The position numbers and the translations under genes were made by a program. The notes under the pieces were generated by a model. It was given only the letters and a program-made list of their open reading frames with translations. It searched no databases and was not told the origin of the DNA. Shown piece after piece: positions 10,021-19,543 of a DNA stretch of 64,000 nt. Within the stretch, counting starts at the first letter, position 1; each line of letters begins with the position of its first letter. Origin of the DNA: Rhizobium sp. L51/94 (GTDB taxonomy: Bacteria; Pseudomonadota; Alphaproteobacteria; Rhizobiales; Rhizobiaceae); NCBI RefSeq assembly GCF_019355555.1, contig NZ_CP072141.1, positions 1,978,001-2,042,000 on the forward strand, given 5' to 3'.

Positions 10021-10042
10021 CGCCCTCTGATCGAAGAGGGCG
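10021..10042 (-). terminator. Intrinsic terminator after the RND efflux operon
   Basis: An 8-bp perfect stem (CGCCCTCT/AGAGGGCG, 6-base loop) is followed on the minus strand by TTTCGCTTTG. It lies 71 bases after the RND stop codon and before the Hsp70 gene, so it probably ends the efflux transcript. Confidence 0.6.
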
Positions 10043-10112
10043 CGTCATCGCATAGGCCATCAGGCTGCGCAAGATGGTGAAGGCCCTGAAATCTCTCCGG
10101 ACAGGCCAGAGG

Positions 10113-13100
10113 TCATTCCGCCGCAATCGCGGTCGGAGGGTTCTCCTGCTGCGGCTGCTCTTTCCTGCGGCCGAGGCGCCTGACGAAATTGTCGAGCCGG
10201 TTCATCTCCAGGAAGATGACGGGCGTGATGAACAACGTCAGGATCTGCGACACGACGAGGCCGCCGACGACTGCGACGCCAAGCGGCTGGCGGAGTTCCG
10301 AACTCGCGCCGCCACCGATGGCAATCGGCAGGGCACCGAGCAGGGCGCAGAATGTCGTCATCATGATCGGCCGGAAACGCCGGACGCACGCCTCATGAAT
10401 AGCCTCGGCCGGCGACACCTTGTCCGACGATCGCAATGTCTCGAGCGCCACGTCGATCATCATGATCGCGTTTTTCTTGACGATCCCGATCAGCATCAAG
10501 AGCCCGATCAGCGCAATGATCGACAGGTCGAAGCCAAACACTTTTAGCGCCAGCAAGGCTCCGAGCGCCGCTGCCGGCAGGCCGGAGAGAATGGTCAGGG
10601 GATGGATGAAGCTCTCGTAGAGCACGCCGAGGACGACATAGATCGTGAGCACGGCGGCCAGGATCAGGTAGGGCGTGCTGCCCTGCGATTGCTGGAAGAT
10701 CTGGGCCGTACCGCCATAGGACGTGAAGACGTCAGCCGGCATGTTGATCTGCTTCTTGATCTGGTCGATAAACGCCGTCGCATCGCCCAGCGCCTCCCCG
10801 GCCGGCAGGTTGAACGACACCGTCGTCGAAACCAGCTGTCCCGTCTGGTTGATCGTCACAGGTCCGGTATTGCGCTCGATATGGGCGAAATTGGATAGCG
10901 GAACCTGCGCGTCGGAGGAGGACGAGACGCGGATGCGCGAAAGCTTCTGGTCGTCCCAGGGCTGGTTGGCATCGTATTCGATGATGACGTCGTAGCTATC
11001 GCCGGTAGACTGGATCTGCGCGGCGGCATAGTCGCTGAATGCCTCCTGCAGCGTCGTGCGCAACGAGGCATTGTTGATGCCGTAGGCAGCGGCCTTCTCC
11101 GTGTCGATGACGATATTGGCCTGCAGCGCATTGTTCTGGGCGTCGGTCGTCACGTCGGTGAAGCGCGGATCCTTCTTCATCTCCACGAGCAGCTTGTTGG
11201 CCCAGGTGTTGGTCAGGTCGGCGCTGAGGGCCTGGACTACCAGCTGATACTGGCTGGCCGTCTGTCGTCCGCCAAAACGCAGGCTCTGCTGCGGATTGAT
11301 GAACACCTGGATGCCCGGGATGGTCGCCACGGCGGCCCGCATTTCCCGAAGTGTCTGGTCGAGCGGCGGACGATCCTTCTTGTCCTTAAGCTGGGCATAC
11401 ATCGTGCCGTTGTTCAGCGTCTGGCGGGCACTGGCACCGACGATCGACATGACATGTTCGACAGCTGGGTTCTTTTCGATCAGTGCCGCAGCCTGGCTCT
11501 GGAGATCGCGCATGGCATCATAGGAAATGTCCTGCCGGGTGCGAGTCGAAATCTGCAGGCGGCCAATGTCTTCGGTCGGGAAGAAGCTCGCCGGCAGGGT
11601 CATGAACAGGTAGATCGACAGCCCCACGGAGGCAAGGAAGCTGCCGAGCACTATGGCGCGGTTGCGCAGGCACCAGGCAACGCCCTTGTCGTAGTTACGC
11701 TCAGTCCAGTTGAAACCCCGGTTGAAAAGTCGAACGGGATACGGCGGATGACTGTGGCCGCTCGACAGGCGCGAGCCTAGCATGGGCGTCACGGTCAGCG
11801 AGACGATTGCCGACGAGACGATAGCGATTGCCACCACCATGCCGAATTCGTTGAAAATACGCCCGACGACGCCGCCCATCAGCAGGATGGGTATGAACAC
11901 CGCGATCAGCGAGATCGACATCGAGATGATGGTGTAGCTGACTTCCGCCGAGCCCTGGATGGCCGCTTGGCGCACCGGCATGCCGTTCTCGACATGCCTG
12001 AGGATATTTTCCAGCATGACGATGGCGTCGTCGACCACAAGCCCGACCGCTATCGTCAACCCGAGCAGTGAGATGTTGTCGACGCTGTAGCCGAGCACAT
12101 ACATCATGCCGAATGTTGCAACCAGCGACAGCGGAACTGCCAGCCCGGGGATGATCGTTGCCATCACGTGGCCGGTGAAAAGGTAGATGACGAGGACCAC
12201 GAGCCCGATTGTCAGTGCCAGCGTAAACTTGACGTCGCCGATCGCTTCCCGGATCGGTGCGGCCGAATCGTTCATGACAACCGTCTTCACCGATGCCGGC
12301 ATCTCGGCATGCAGCTTCGGCAGCGTCTTGTTGATCTCGTCGACGACATCGACGGTATTGGCGTCGGGTTGGCGCTGGATCGACAGGATAATGGCCCGGC
12401 TGCCGTCATACCAGCTACCGACATTCTGGTTTTCGACGCTGTCCTGAACGTTGGCAACATCGCTCAAATGAATAGGCGCACCGTTGGGATTGGCGATGAC
12501 CAGAGTGCGGAATTGCGCGGCGTTGGTGCGCTGCGTATCCGCATTGATGGTCATGCTCTGGGCGGAGTTCTGCAATGTGCCGACGGGCACCTGGCTGTTG
12601 GCGTTCACGACCGCAGAGTTGACGGTGTCGATGCCGATGCCCCGGGCAAGCAGTTTGTCTGGGTCGACGCCGATCCGCACGGCATAGGTCTGAGCACCGT
12701 TGACCGTCACTTCAGCGACGCCCGGCAATGTCGACAGCGATGGGGAAATGATGTTCTCGGCGATATCGTCGAGCTTGCTGCGCGGCAGGGTGTCGCTCTG
12801 CACGGCGATCAGCATGACGGGTGCGTCTGCAGGGTTGGTCTTGCGATAGCTCGGAGGCGTCGTCAAATTGTTCGGCAACTGCCGCGTTGCTGTGGAAATC
12901 GCCGCCTGGACGTCTGCGGCCGCAGCGTCGATGCTGCGGTTGAGATCGAACTGCAGGACGATGCTGGTGTTGCCGAGCGAATTGGTCGAGCTGATTTCGC
13001 TGATCCCCGGAATTGTCTCGAACTGCTTGATCAGCGGCGTCGCCACCGATGTCGCCATGGTCTGCGGCGAGGCGCCGGTCAGCTGGGCGGAAACGTTGAT

Positions 13101-13229
13101 AGTCGGGAAATCGACCTGCGGCAGGGCTGCGACCGGGATCAGCTGGTAGCCGGCAAGGCCGGCCAGAACCACGCCGATCGCGATAAGGGTAGTTGCGACC
13201 GGACGCTGGATACAAAAAAGCGGGATCAT
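10113..13229 (-). CDS. RND efflux pump inner-membrane transporter (AcrB/MdtC type)
   Basis: This 1038-residue HAE1-type proton-driven pump has two repeats of six membrane helices and large periplasmic loops. The TM4 proton-relay pair is visible in GLVVDDAIVMLENIL. The N-terminus MIPLFCIQRPVATTLIAIGV is typical of the MdtB/MdtC branch. It exports drugs or other amphiphiles together with the periplasmic adaptor gene just upstream. Its ATG overlaps the adaptor stop by 4 bases (ATGA), so the two are translationally coupled. No outer-membrane TolC gene is present here; the pump must use one encoded elsewhere. Substrate is unknown. Confidence 0.92.
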   Translation of the reverse strand: MIPLFCIQRPVATTLIAIGVVLAGLAGYQLIPVAALPQVDFPTINVSAQLTGASPQTMATSVATPLIKQFETIPGISEISSTNSLGNTSIVLQFDLNRSIDAAAADVQAAISTATRQLPNNLTTPPSYRKTNPADAPVMLIAVQSDTLPRSKLDDIAENIISPSLSTLPGVAEVTVNGAQTYAVRIGVDPDKLLARGIGIDTVNSAVVNANSQVPVGTLQNSAQSMTINADTQRTNAAQFRTLVIANPNGAPIHLSDVANVQDSVENQNVGSWYDGSRAIILSIQRQPDANTVDVVDEINKTLPKLHAEMPASVKTVVMNDSAAPIREAIGDVKFTLALTIGLVVLVIYLFTGHVMATIIPGLAVPLSLVATFGMMYVLGYSVDNISLLGLTIAVGLVVDDAIVMLENILRHVENGMPVRQAAIQGSAEVSYTIISMSISLIAVFIPILLMGGVVGRIFNEFGMVVAIAIVSSAIVSLTVTPMLGSRLSSGHSHPPYPVRLFNRGFNWTERNYDKGVAWCLRNRAIVLGSFLASVGLSIYLFMTLPASFFPTEDIGRLQISTRTRQDISYDAMRDLQSQAAALIEKNPAVEHVMSIVGASARQTLNNGTMYAQLKDKKDRPPLDQTLREMRAAVATIPGIQVFINPQQSLRFGGRQTASQYQLVVQALSADLTNTWANKLLVEMKKDPRFTDVTTDAQNNALQANIVIDTEKAAAYGINNASLRTTLQEAFSDYAAAQIQSTGDSYDVIIEYDANQPWDDQKLSRIRVSSSSDAQVPLSNFAHIERNTGPVTINQTGQLVSTTVSFNLPAGEALGDATAFIDQIKKQINMPADVFTSYGGTAQIFQQSQGSTPYLILAAVLTIYVVLGVLYESFIHPLTILSGLPAAALGALLALKVFGFDLSIIALIGLLMLIGIVKKNAIMMIDVALETLRSSDKVSPAEAIHEACVRRFRPIMMTTFCALLGALPIAIGGGASSELRQPLGVAVVGGLVVSQILTLFITPVIFLEMNRLDNFVRRLGRRKEQPQQENPPTAIAAE

Positions 13230-14461
13230 GGCTGGGCTCCGACCGTAAAGTTTTCGGTCTTGCCGTCAGCGGCAGATGCTACCTTCTGTGCCGCACCGTC
13301 GCTGAACTCTTCCTTGATCGTCTGGCCGTCCGTCACCTGCGACTGGCCCTCGATGATGACGTGATCGCCGACGGCGAGACCCTTGGCGACGGCTGTGCGG
13401 TCGCCGTTGGCGCGCGCGACAGTTACCGGCGTGACGTGAACCTTGCTGTCCTTGCCGACCACGAAGGCAATAAAGCCGTCCGGGCCTGGTGCCACGGCGA
13501 CCGTCGGCACCACGATCAGCGGCTCCTTGTCCGAGAAGTGCACGGAGACGTTTTCCGATCTTCCGGGCCACAGCGCCCCATTGGCATTGTCGAATTTCGC
13601 CTTGACGATGATTGTGCCCGAGGCGGAATCAACCGTGTTATCGAAGAAGCTGACTTCTCCCTGGCGAGGCTTGCCCTTGGCGGAGCGCGGAACGGTGCTG
13701 ACGGGAACCGGACCAGCAGCGAGCGCCTCCTGCAACTGGCGCAGACTGGTTTCCTGCAGGTTGAATTTGACAAAAGCAGGATCGTACTTGGTGATCGTGA
13801 CGATGGCGGTGCCGGGGCTCACATAGGCGCCGAGGCTGAGGGAGATGTCGCCGAGACGTCCGTCATAAGGCGCACGGATATCAGTGTGCTCCAGCAGCAC
13901 CTCATCCGACGCAAGCTGCGCCTTGTCGGCCGCAGCAGTCGCCACAGCTGCGTCGCGCGCCTCCTGCGCCTCGTCCGCCGTTGCCTGGGTGCCCGCCTTG
14001 CTGCTCAAAAGGTTCAGCGCGCGGGTCAGCGCTGATTCTGTCTGGGCCAGCGTTGCCTGGTCCTTCGCATACACCGCCTTGTCCTTGTCGACGGTGGCCT
14101 GCGCAGTGCGCGGATCGAGTTTGGCGATCAGGTCACCGGCCTTAACCGTTGCCCCATCCTGCGCAATGATCTGCGTGATCACACCACTTTCTTGCGCGGC
14201 TATGGTCGTCGAATCGACCGGCACCACCCATCCCGTGGCCGTCACATCCATCGGCAGTGTCGTCTCGACCGCAGCAACGGTTTTGACGACGACCGGCGCG
14301 CCTGACTTCTTACGATTGCCATTCTCGGCCGTGCTGGTGCTTGCGGGCGACGTGGAGCCCTTTCCAAGCAGGGCAGAAACATAAGGAAGACGTTCCCGGT
14401 AAGTCCAAAGCGCCGCACCTGCGACAATGACGAGACACAGCGTGATCCAGAATTTCTTCAT
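13226..14461 (-). CDS. RND periplasmic adaptor (membrane fusion protein, AcrA/MdtA type)
   Basis: This 411-residue HlyD/AcrA-family adaptor links the RND pump to an outer-membrane channel. An N-terminal hydrophobic anchor (about 4-20) has no lipobox Cys. Then follow a lipoyl half-motif near VVPVDSTTIAAQESGVI, an alpha-helical hairpin (about 115-185), the second lipoyl half near IRAPYDGRLGDI, and a beta-barrel. It is the first gene of a two-gene operon with the pump. The promoter should lie in 14462-14600; no regulator gene is adjacent, which is unusual for such pumps. Confidence 0.92.
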   Translation of the reverse strand: MKKFWITLCLVIVAGAALWTYRERLPYVSALLGKGSTSPASTSTAENGNRKKSGAPVVVKTVAAVETTLPMDVTATGWVVPVDSTTIAAQESGVITQIIAQDGATVKAGDLIAKLDPRTAQATVDKDKAVYAKDQATLAQTESALTRALNLLSSKAGTQATADEAQEARDAAVATAAADKAQLASDEVLLEHTDIRAPYDGRLGDISLSLGAYVSPGTAIVTITKYDPAFVKFNLQETSLRQLQEALAAGPVPVSTVPRSAKGKPRQGEVSFFDNTVDSASGTIIVKAKFDNANGALWPGRSENVSVHFSDKEPLIVVPTVAVAPGPDGFIAFVVGKDSKVHVTPVTVARANGDRTAVAKGLAVGDHVIIEGQSQVTDGQTIKEEFSDGAAQKVASAADGKTENFTVGAQP

Positions 14462-14857
14462 ATGTGCTACCGATAAGGAACGACTTCGTAAGTAAGCGGC
14501 CTACAGATGTGCAATGAAACCAACGCAGAGATGACAGCGCCGGAGTAACACTTCACATTTCCGTTACCGCGCCATTAGAATACGTTCAGTTTATCTTGGC
14601 TGGCGAACCATTAGCGGGCAATCTATCACAGTTATTTCCGTGGAAAAATTAACACTTGGAAAGCTTCGGGCCGCCCGGCATGCCAAAAGGCGTTGAATCG
14701 CTCCGGAATTACATCCCAAGATTTCTCATTGCTTTCACATGCCTCCGCTGATTGCAGTAGGCGCGTTGTCGCCTCAACAGTCCTAACTTACCGCACTCGT
14801 GGCCAAGACTGAGAGCAGCCCGAACCAGGCGATCAATGTCGGGTTCGGCATCCGCAA
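14462..14857. other. Intergenic region upstream of the efflux operon
   Basis: These 396 bases hold the efflux promoter region and the 3' side of the SDR gene. On the minus strand a short frame ends at 14709-14711 (about 50 codons, ending ..RRHVKAMRNLGM) and looks coding in its residue mix, but it has no ATG or GTG start outside the SDR gene. A weak inverted repeat CCGAACC/GGTTCGG lies near 14820-14848. Nothing else is recognised. Confidence 0.35.
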
Positions 14858-15646
14858 TCAGAGGGAGCGCGCGGCGCCGCCGTCGCAACGGATCATCGAG
14901 CCCGTGATATAGCTTGCCGGTTCGCTGCAGAGAAACGCCGCCGTCGCCGCGAATTCGTCGACCCGCCCGTAGCGCCCGACCGGGATGCGTGCCTGCTTCT
15001 CGGCACGGATATCTTCCATCGGACGGCCCGTACGCTTTGCCGCTGCGCCGTCGAGGTCGTCGAGACGGTCGGTTGCGATGCTGCCCGGCAGCAGCATGTT
15101 CGAGGTCACTCCATAGCTCGCAACTTCGCTTGCCAGCGTCTTGCTCCAGCCGGCAAGCGCCGGACGCATCGTGTTGGAAAGAGCCAGATTAGCCAGCGGC
15201 TCGATGACCCCGGAGGACGCAACGGTCAGGATGCGGCCCCAGCCCTGCGCCTTCATGGCTGGCAGCAGCGCGTTGGTGAGGGTGATGACGCGCGCCACCA
15301 TGGTGATAAAGTAGCTCTCGAGATTTTCAGCGGTCATCTCTTCGGTGGTGCCGGGAGTAGGGCCGCCGCTGTTGTTGACGAGGATGTCGAGGCCGCCGAG
15401 CTTTGACGCAACTCCCTCGGTGAGTGTTTTGACGAAGTCGGGATCGGCGAGATCGGCTTGCAGCCAGAAGGCCTTGCCGTTTCCCTCGGCATTGATGGCT
15501 GCGCAGTTCGCTGCCAGCCTTTCGCCGCTGCGACCGCAGAGGAGCACGTCAGCGCCTTCGCGCGCCAGCGCCACGGCGATACCGTGTCCAAGTCCCTTCG
15601 AGGACGCCAGGATGAGTGCGCGTTTTCCCTTGATGCCGAGATCCAT
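14858..15646 (-). CDS. Short-chain dehydrogenase/reductase with altered catalytic tetrad
   Basis: This 262-residue protein is a Rossmann-fold SDR. The cofactor motif is SSKGLGHG (15-22), the NNSGG strand is near 91-95, the Ser of the active site is present in VASSG, and the C-terminus SYITGSMIRCDGG is typical. Where the classical family has YxxxK this protein reads SNTMR, so the catalytic Tyr is Ser and the Lys is Arg. It may reduce no substrate by the normal mechanism. It is divergent from the ETF-QO gene across a 252-base spacer. An acyl or oxo-acyl reductase label would be over-annotation. Confidence 0.85.
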   Translation of the reverse strand: MDLGIKGKRALILASSKGLGHGIAVALAREGADVLLCGRSGERLAANCAAINAEGNGKAFWLQADLADPDFVKTLTEGVASKLGGLDILVNNSGGPTPGTTEEMTAENLESYFITMVARVITLTNALLPAMKAQGWGRILTVASSGVIEPLANLALSNTMRPALAGWSKTLASEVASYGVTSNMLLPGSIATDRLDDLDGAAAKRTGRPMEDIRAEKQARIPVGRYGRVDEFAATAAFLCSEPASYITGSMIRCDGGAARSL

Positions 15647-15898
15647 TTTGGTCGTCCTTCATTTTCGATGGCCTGTGCCGATCCGCTTCATATAGAGCGG
15701 CGGCCGGCGGCGCATAAGAAAAATGCGCTGTCTTTTCCATCTGTCCCTTGGCCACGGCATGAAAACTCGGCTCACGGTCGATTGTGCGAATTGGGGGAGC
15801 CAGCGTCGCATCCCGGCTCGACAATCCCATTCCGTTTTGACAAGAGATAAGGCAAAACGGGGACAGGGCCGCGCGCAGGGCCAAGTGGAGACGACGCA

Positions 15899-17563
15899 AT
15901 GACCGATGCAATGGAACTGCCGGAACGCGAAAGCATGGAATTCGACGTCGTCATCGTCGGCGCCGGTCCGGCCGGCCTGTCGGCTGCCATCCGTCTGAAG
16001 CAGGTCAATCCGGACCTCACCGTCGTCGTGCTGGAAAAAGGCGCCGAGGTCGGCGCGCACATCCTGTCCGGAGCGGTTGTCGATCCTGTCGGCATCGACC
16101 GCTTGCTGCCGGGCTGGCGTGAAGAGGAGGGGCACCCCTTCAAGACGGAAGTCAAGGCCGACCATTTCATGCTGCTTGGCCCTGCCGGCTCCATCCGCCT
16201 GCCGAATTTCCTGATGCCGCCGCTGATGAGCAATCACGGCAATTACATCGTCTCGCTCGGCCTCGTCTGTCGATGGCTGGCCGAGAAGGCAGAGGGGCTT
16301 GGGGTCGAGATCTACCCCGGCTTTGCCGCGACGGAGGTGCTCTATAATAGCGCCGGCGCCGTTATCGGCGTTGCCACCGGCGACATGGGCGTCGAGAAGA
16401 ATGGCGAGCCCGGCCCGAATTTCACCCGCGGCATGGAGTTGCTCGGCAAATACGTGCTGATCGGCGAGGGCGTCCGCGGTTCGCTGGCGAAGCAACTGAT
16501 CGCCAAGTTCGACCTGTCCAAGGATCGCCAGCCGCAGAAGTTCGGCATTGGCATCAAGGAACTGTGGCAGGTGAAACCCGAGAACCATAAGCAGGGGCTG
16601 GTCCAGCATTCCTTCGGCTGGCCGCTCGACATGAAGACTGGCGGCGGCTCTTTCCTCTATCATCTCGAGGACAATACGGTGGCGGTCGGTTTCGTAGTCC
16701 ACCTCAACTACAAGAACCCCTATCTCTATCCCTTCGAAGAGTTCCAGCGTTTCAAGACCCATCCCGCGATCCGCAGCACGTTCGAAGGCGGCAAGCGTCT
16801 TTCCTACGGCGCCCGCGCCATCACAGAAGGCGGCTGGCAGTCGGTGCCGAAGCTCACCTTTCCGGGCGGTGCGCTGCTCGGCTGCTCGGCCGGTTTTGTC
16901 AACGTTCCGCGCATCAAGGGCAGCCACAATGCGGTGCTGTCCGGCATGATGGCGGCCGACAATATTGCCGCTGCTATTGCCGCCGGTCGCGCCAACGACG
17001 AAGTTGTCGAGATCGAAAACGAATGGCGCAGCAGCGACATCGGCAAGGATCTGAAGCGGGTGCGCAACGTCAAGCCGCTATGGTCGAAGTTCGGCACGGT
17101 GCTCGGCGTCGCACTCGGTGGCCTCGACATGTGGACCAACTCGCTGTTCGGCTTCTCATTTTTCGGAACAGTCAGCCACGGCAAGACCGATGCCGCCTCG
17201 CTGGAACCTGCGGCAAAGCATAAGAAGATCGACTATCCGCGTCCGGATGGCGTACTGACCTTCGACCGCCTGTCGTCCGTTTTCCTGTCCAACACCAATC
17301 ACGAGGAAAACGAACCGGTCCACCTGCAGGTCAAAGACATGGCGCTGCAGAAATCCTCCGAACACGACATCTACGCCGGCCCCTCGACGCGCTACTGTCC
17401 CGCCGGTGTCTATGAATGGGTGGAGAAGGACGGAGCTGAAACCTACGTCATCAACGCCCAGAACTGCGTCCACTGCAAGACTTGCGATATCAAGGACCCA
17501 AACCAGAACATCAACTGGGTGCCGCCGCAGGGTGGTGAGGGGCCGGTCTACCCGAACATGTGA
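15899..17563 (+). CDS. Electron transfer flavoprotein-ubiquinone oxidoreductase
   Basis: This 554-residue ETF-QO passes electrons from reduced ETF (fatty-acid and amino-acid oxidation) to ubiquinone at the inner membrane. The FAD-binding GAGPAGLSAA motif is near 21-30. The central quinone-binding region follows, and the C-terminal 4Fe-4S site has Cys500, Cys523, Cys526 and Cys529 (CPAG, CVHCKTC). Length and all ligands match the family. A GNAT gene starts 12 bases after the stop, so they are probably one operon. ETF subunits are not in the window. Confidence 0.95.
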   Translation: MTDAMELPERESMEFDVVIVGAGPAGLSAAIRLKQVNPDLTVVVLEKGAEVGAHILSGAVVDPVGIDRLLPGWREEEGHPFKTEVKADHFMLLGPAGSIRLPNFLMPPLMSNHGNYIVSLGLVCRWLAEKAEGLGVEIYPGFAATEVLYNSAGAVIGVATGDMGVEKNGEPGPNFTRGMELLGKYVLIGEGVRGSLAKQLIAKFDLSKDRQPQKFGIGIKELWQVKPENHKQGLVQHSFGWPLDMKTGGGSFLYHLEDNTVAVGFVVHLNYKNPYLYPFEEFQRFKTHPAIRSTFEGGKRLSYGARAITEGGWQSVPKLTFPGGALLGCSAGFVNVPRIKGSHNAVLSGMMAADNIAAAIAAGRANDEVVEIENEWRSSDIGKDLKRVRNVKPLWSKFGTVLGVALGGLDMWTNSLFGFSFFGTVSHGKTDAASLEPAAKHKKIDYPRPDGVLTFDRLSSVFLSNTNHEENEPVHLQVKDMALQKSSEHDIYAGPSTRYCPAGVYEWVEKDGAETYVINAQNCVHCKTCDIKDPNQNINWVPPQGGEGPVYPNM

Positions 17564-17574
17564 GGAGCGCCGGG

Positions 17575-18105
17575 ATGACGGGAGATCCAGCCGACAGCTT
17601 CATCATCCGGCTGGCCCGGCTTGAGGAGTTGCCACGGCTGACGGAGATCGAACTCGATGCCTTCGCGACGCTCGCCGATGCGCGCGGTGGAAGCCGCGAG
17701 GCCCATGCCTTGCCGGAAAGCCTGCTGCGGCAATCGCTGGATGACGATCTGCTGTTCGTTGCCGCAGACAAAGAGAACCAGCCGATAGCCTTCCTCGCCG
17801 GCACGCAAAGCGACGAAATGCTTTATATCCGGGAGGTAGACGTTGCACGTGCCTGGCAACGCAAGGGCGTCGGCCGGCGCCTGATGGCAACTGCCATCGA
17901 AACCGCCCGCGCCAGTCGCCTGCGCGGCGTGACGCTGACCACAGATCGCTTCGTGCCCTTCAACGCGCCGTTTTATGCCCGGCTGGGATTTTCAGAAATC
18001 GTCGACAGCGACCTTGTCCCTGAACTGCGCAAGGCGCTGGAAAAAGAAGTCTCCGTCGGCATGGGTGCAGACCGGCGTGTGGCCATGATCCTGCGTTTTG
18101 CCTGA
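17575..18105 (+). CDS. GNAT-family N-acetyltransferase
   Basis: This 176-residue protein is an acetyltransferase of the Gcn5-related fold. The acetyl-CoA loop is visible as VARAWQRKGVGRRLM, followed by the helix ATAIETARAS and the strand GVTLTTDRF. I take ATG 17575 as start because GAGGAG lies 7-12 bases before it; an upstream in-frame GTG at 17560 overlaps the ETF-QO stop. The substrate (an amine, or a protein N-terminus) cannot be told. It is probably co-transcribed with the ETF-QO gene. Confidence 0.8.
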   Translation: MTGDPADSFIIRLARLEELPRLTEIELDAFATLADARGGSREAHALPESLLRQSLDDDLLFVAADKENQPIAFLAGTQSDEMLYIREVDVARAWQRKGVGRRLMATAIETARASRLRGVTLTTDRFVPFNAPFYARLGFSEIVDSDLVPELRKALEKEVSVGMGADRRVAMILRFA

Positions 18106-18139
18106 TGGTTTGCACGTCGAGCGCAATCCGCCGATGATT

Positions 18140-18160
18140 GGCGGGCGGCAGCCGCCCGCC
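18140..18160. terminator. Strong hairpin between convergent genes
   Basis: A perfect 9-bp GC stem (GGCGGGCGG/CCGCCCGCC) with a CAG loop lies in the 64-base gap between the GNAT gene and mgtE, whose 3' ends face each other. There is no T-run on either side, so it may be a Rho-assisted or bidirectional end signal. Confidence 0.4.
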
Positions 18161-18169
18161 TGAGAGGCC

Positions 18170-19543
18170 TCAGAGCAAGGTGCCGCTGAGGATCGCCAGG
18201 GCAACAGTGAAATAGATCACCAGGCCGGTGACATCGACCAGCGTCGCCACGAACGGCGCCGAGGCGCTGGCGGGATCGAGCCGCATCTTCTGCAGGATGA
18301 ACGGCAGCATCGAGCCGCAAATCGAGCCAAAGGTGACGATGCCGATCAGCGCTCCGAACACCGTCAGCCCCACCAGCTGCCAGTGCGGTCCGTAGTCGAA
18401 CAACCCCAGTTGCTGCCAGGCAACGATACGGATGAAGCCGACAAGCCCGAGGATTGTGCCAAGCGTCACGCCGGTCGGCAATTCGCGCACAAGCACTCTC
18501 CACCAGTCCGAAAGCTTCAGTTCACCGAGCGCCAGCGCCCGGATGATCAGCGACGTCGCCTGCGACCCGGAATTGCCGCCGGAGCTCATGATCAGCGGTA
18601 TGAACAGCGTCAGCACGACCGCCTTTTCCAGTTCGCCCTCGAAATGCTGCATGGCGCTTGCCGTCAGCATTTCGCCGAGGAACAGCGCCGCCAGCCAGCC
18701 GGCGCGCTTGCGGATCATGCCGGTGAAGCTGATCTGCATGTAAGGCTTTCCGAGCGCTTCCATGCCGCCGAATTTCTGGGCGTCCTCCGTGGTGTCGGCA
18801 ATCATCGTGTCGATGACGTCGTCGACGGTGACGATCCCCAGCATCTTCTGTTCGTCGTTGACGATCGGCAGCGCCAGCAGGTTGTGCTTGCGGATCAGAC
18901 GCGCGACATCCTCCTGTCTCATCAAAGGATATGCCGTCACCGGTTCGCCCATCTGCGCGACCGTGAGGATCGACGCATCGTTCTCGCCGTTGATCAGCCG
19001 CCGCAGCGTGACAACATGGGTCAACGCATGCGTCAGGCTGTCGAGCACGTAGATGGCGTAGACGGTCTCGCGCGAGCGCTCCACCTGGCGGACGTGTTGC
19101 AGCGCCTGGCCGACTGTCCAGTCGTCCGGCACGCTCACATACTCCGTCGTCATGATGGCACCCGCCGTGCGTGGCGGATAGCCCATCAGGGCCTTGATCG
19201 CTTGTTGCGTGGCAAGGTCCAGCCGCGCGACGAGGGCATCCCGGACATCCTCGTCCATTTCGAGGATAATATCGGCAACGCGGTCGTTGGCGGTGGCGTT
19301 GAGCAACTTTGCCGCATGCTCCGGCGGCATCGCGGTCACGATGTCGACCGCGTTGTGCAGCTCCGGCTGGTTGAGGACGTGCACCGCCTTCTGCAGCGAT
19401 AAGGTCGCCAGTGTCGCGGCTGCTTCCTTCACGTCGAGGGCATTCAGCCGCTCGACGCGTTCTGCGGTCGTGATGCCGCGCGTTTCGTGAAGGAGATTGA
19501 GGGCGGCGTGGCCGGCCCGAACGGGTAAGCTGTTGAGGTTCAT
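18170..19543 (-). CDS. mgtE: Magnesium transporter MgtE
   Basis: This 457-residue Mg2+ channel has the usual parts: a cytoplasmic N domain of helical repeats (1-135), two CBS domains (about 140-265, MTTEYVSVPDDWTV and LPIVNDEQKMLGIVTVDDV), and five membrane helices to the end. The selectivity segment SSGGNSGSQATSLIIRAL is intact. In MgtE the N and CBS domains close the pore when cytosolic Mg2+ is high. Start ATG 19543 has AAAGG about 8 bases upstream, but that site can be masked by a leader stem (see the leader feature). The gene stands alone. Confidence 0.95.
   Translation of the reverse strand: MNLNSLPVRAGHAALNLLHETRGITTAERVERLNALDVKEAAATLATLSLQKAVHVLNQPELHNAVDIVTAMPPEHAAKLLNATANDRVADIILEMDEDVRDALVARLDLATQQAIKALMGYPPRTAGAIMTTEYVSVPDDWTVGQALQHVRQVERSRETVYAIYVLDSLTHALTHVVTLRRLINGENDASILTVAQMGEPVTAYPLMRQEDVARLIRKHNLLALPIVNDEQKMLGIVTVDDVIDTMIADTTEDAQKFGGMEALGKPYMQISFTGMIRKRAGWLAALFLGEMLTASAMQHFEGELEKAVVLTLFIPLIMSSGGNSGSQATSLIIRALALGELKLSDWWRVLVRELPTGVTLGTILGLVGFIRIVAWQQLGLFDYGPHWQLVGLTVFGALIGIVTFGSICGSMLPFILQKMRLDPASASAPFVATLVDVTGLVIYFTVALAILSGTLL

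Noticed and set aside
12168..13364. A 398-codon frame antisense to the RND pump
   Set aside because: Shadow of the pump gene; no recognisable motif and no ribosome-binding site.
15659..16927. A 422-codon open frame antisense to the ETF-QO gene
   Set aside because: It mirrors a strongly conserved gene in a GC-rich genome; residue content is Arg/Asp/His-rich with no domain, as expected from a shadow frame.
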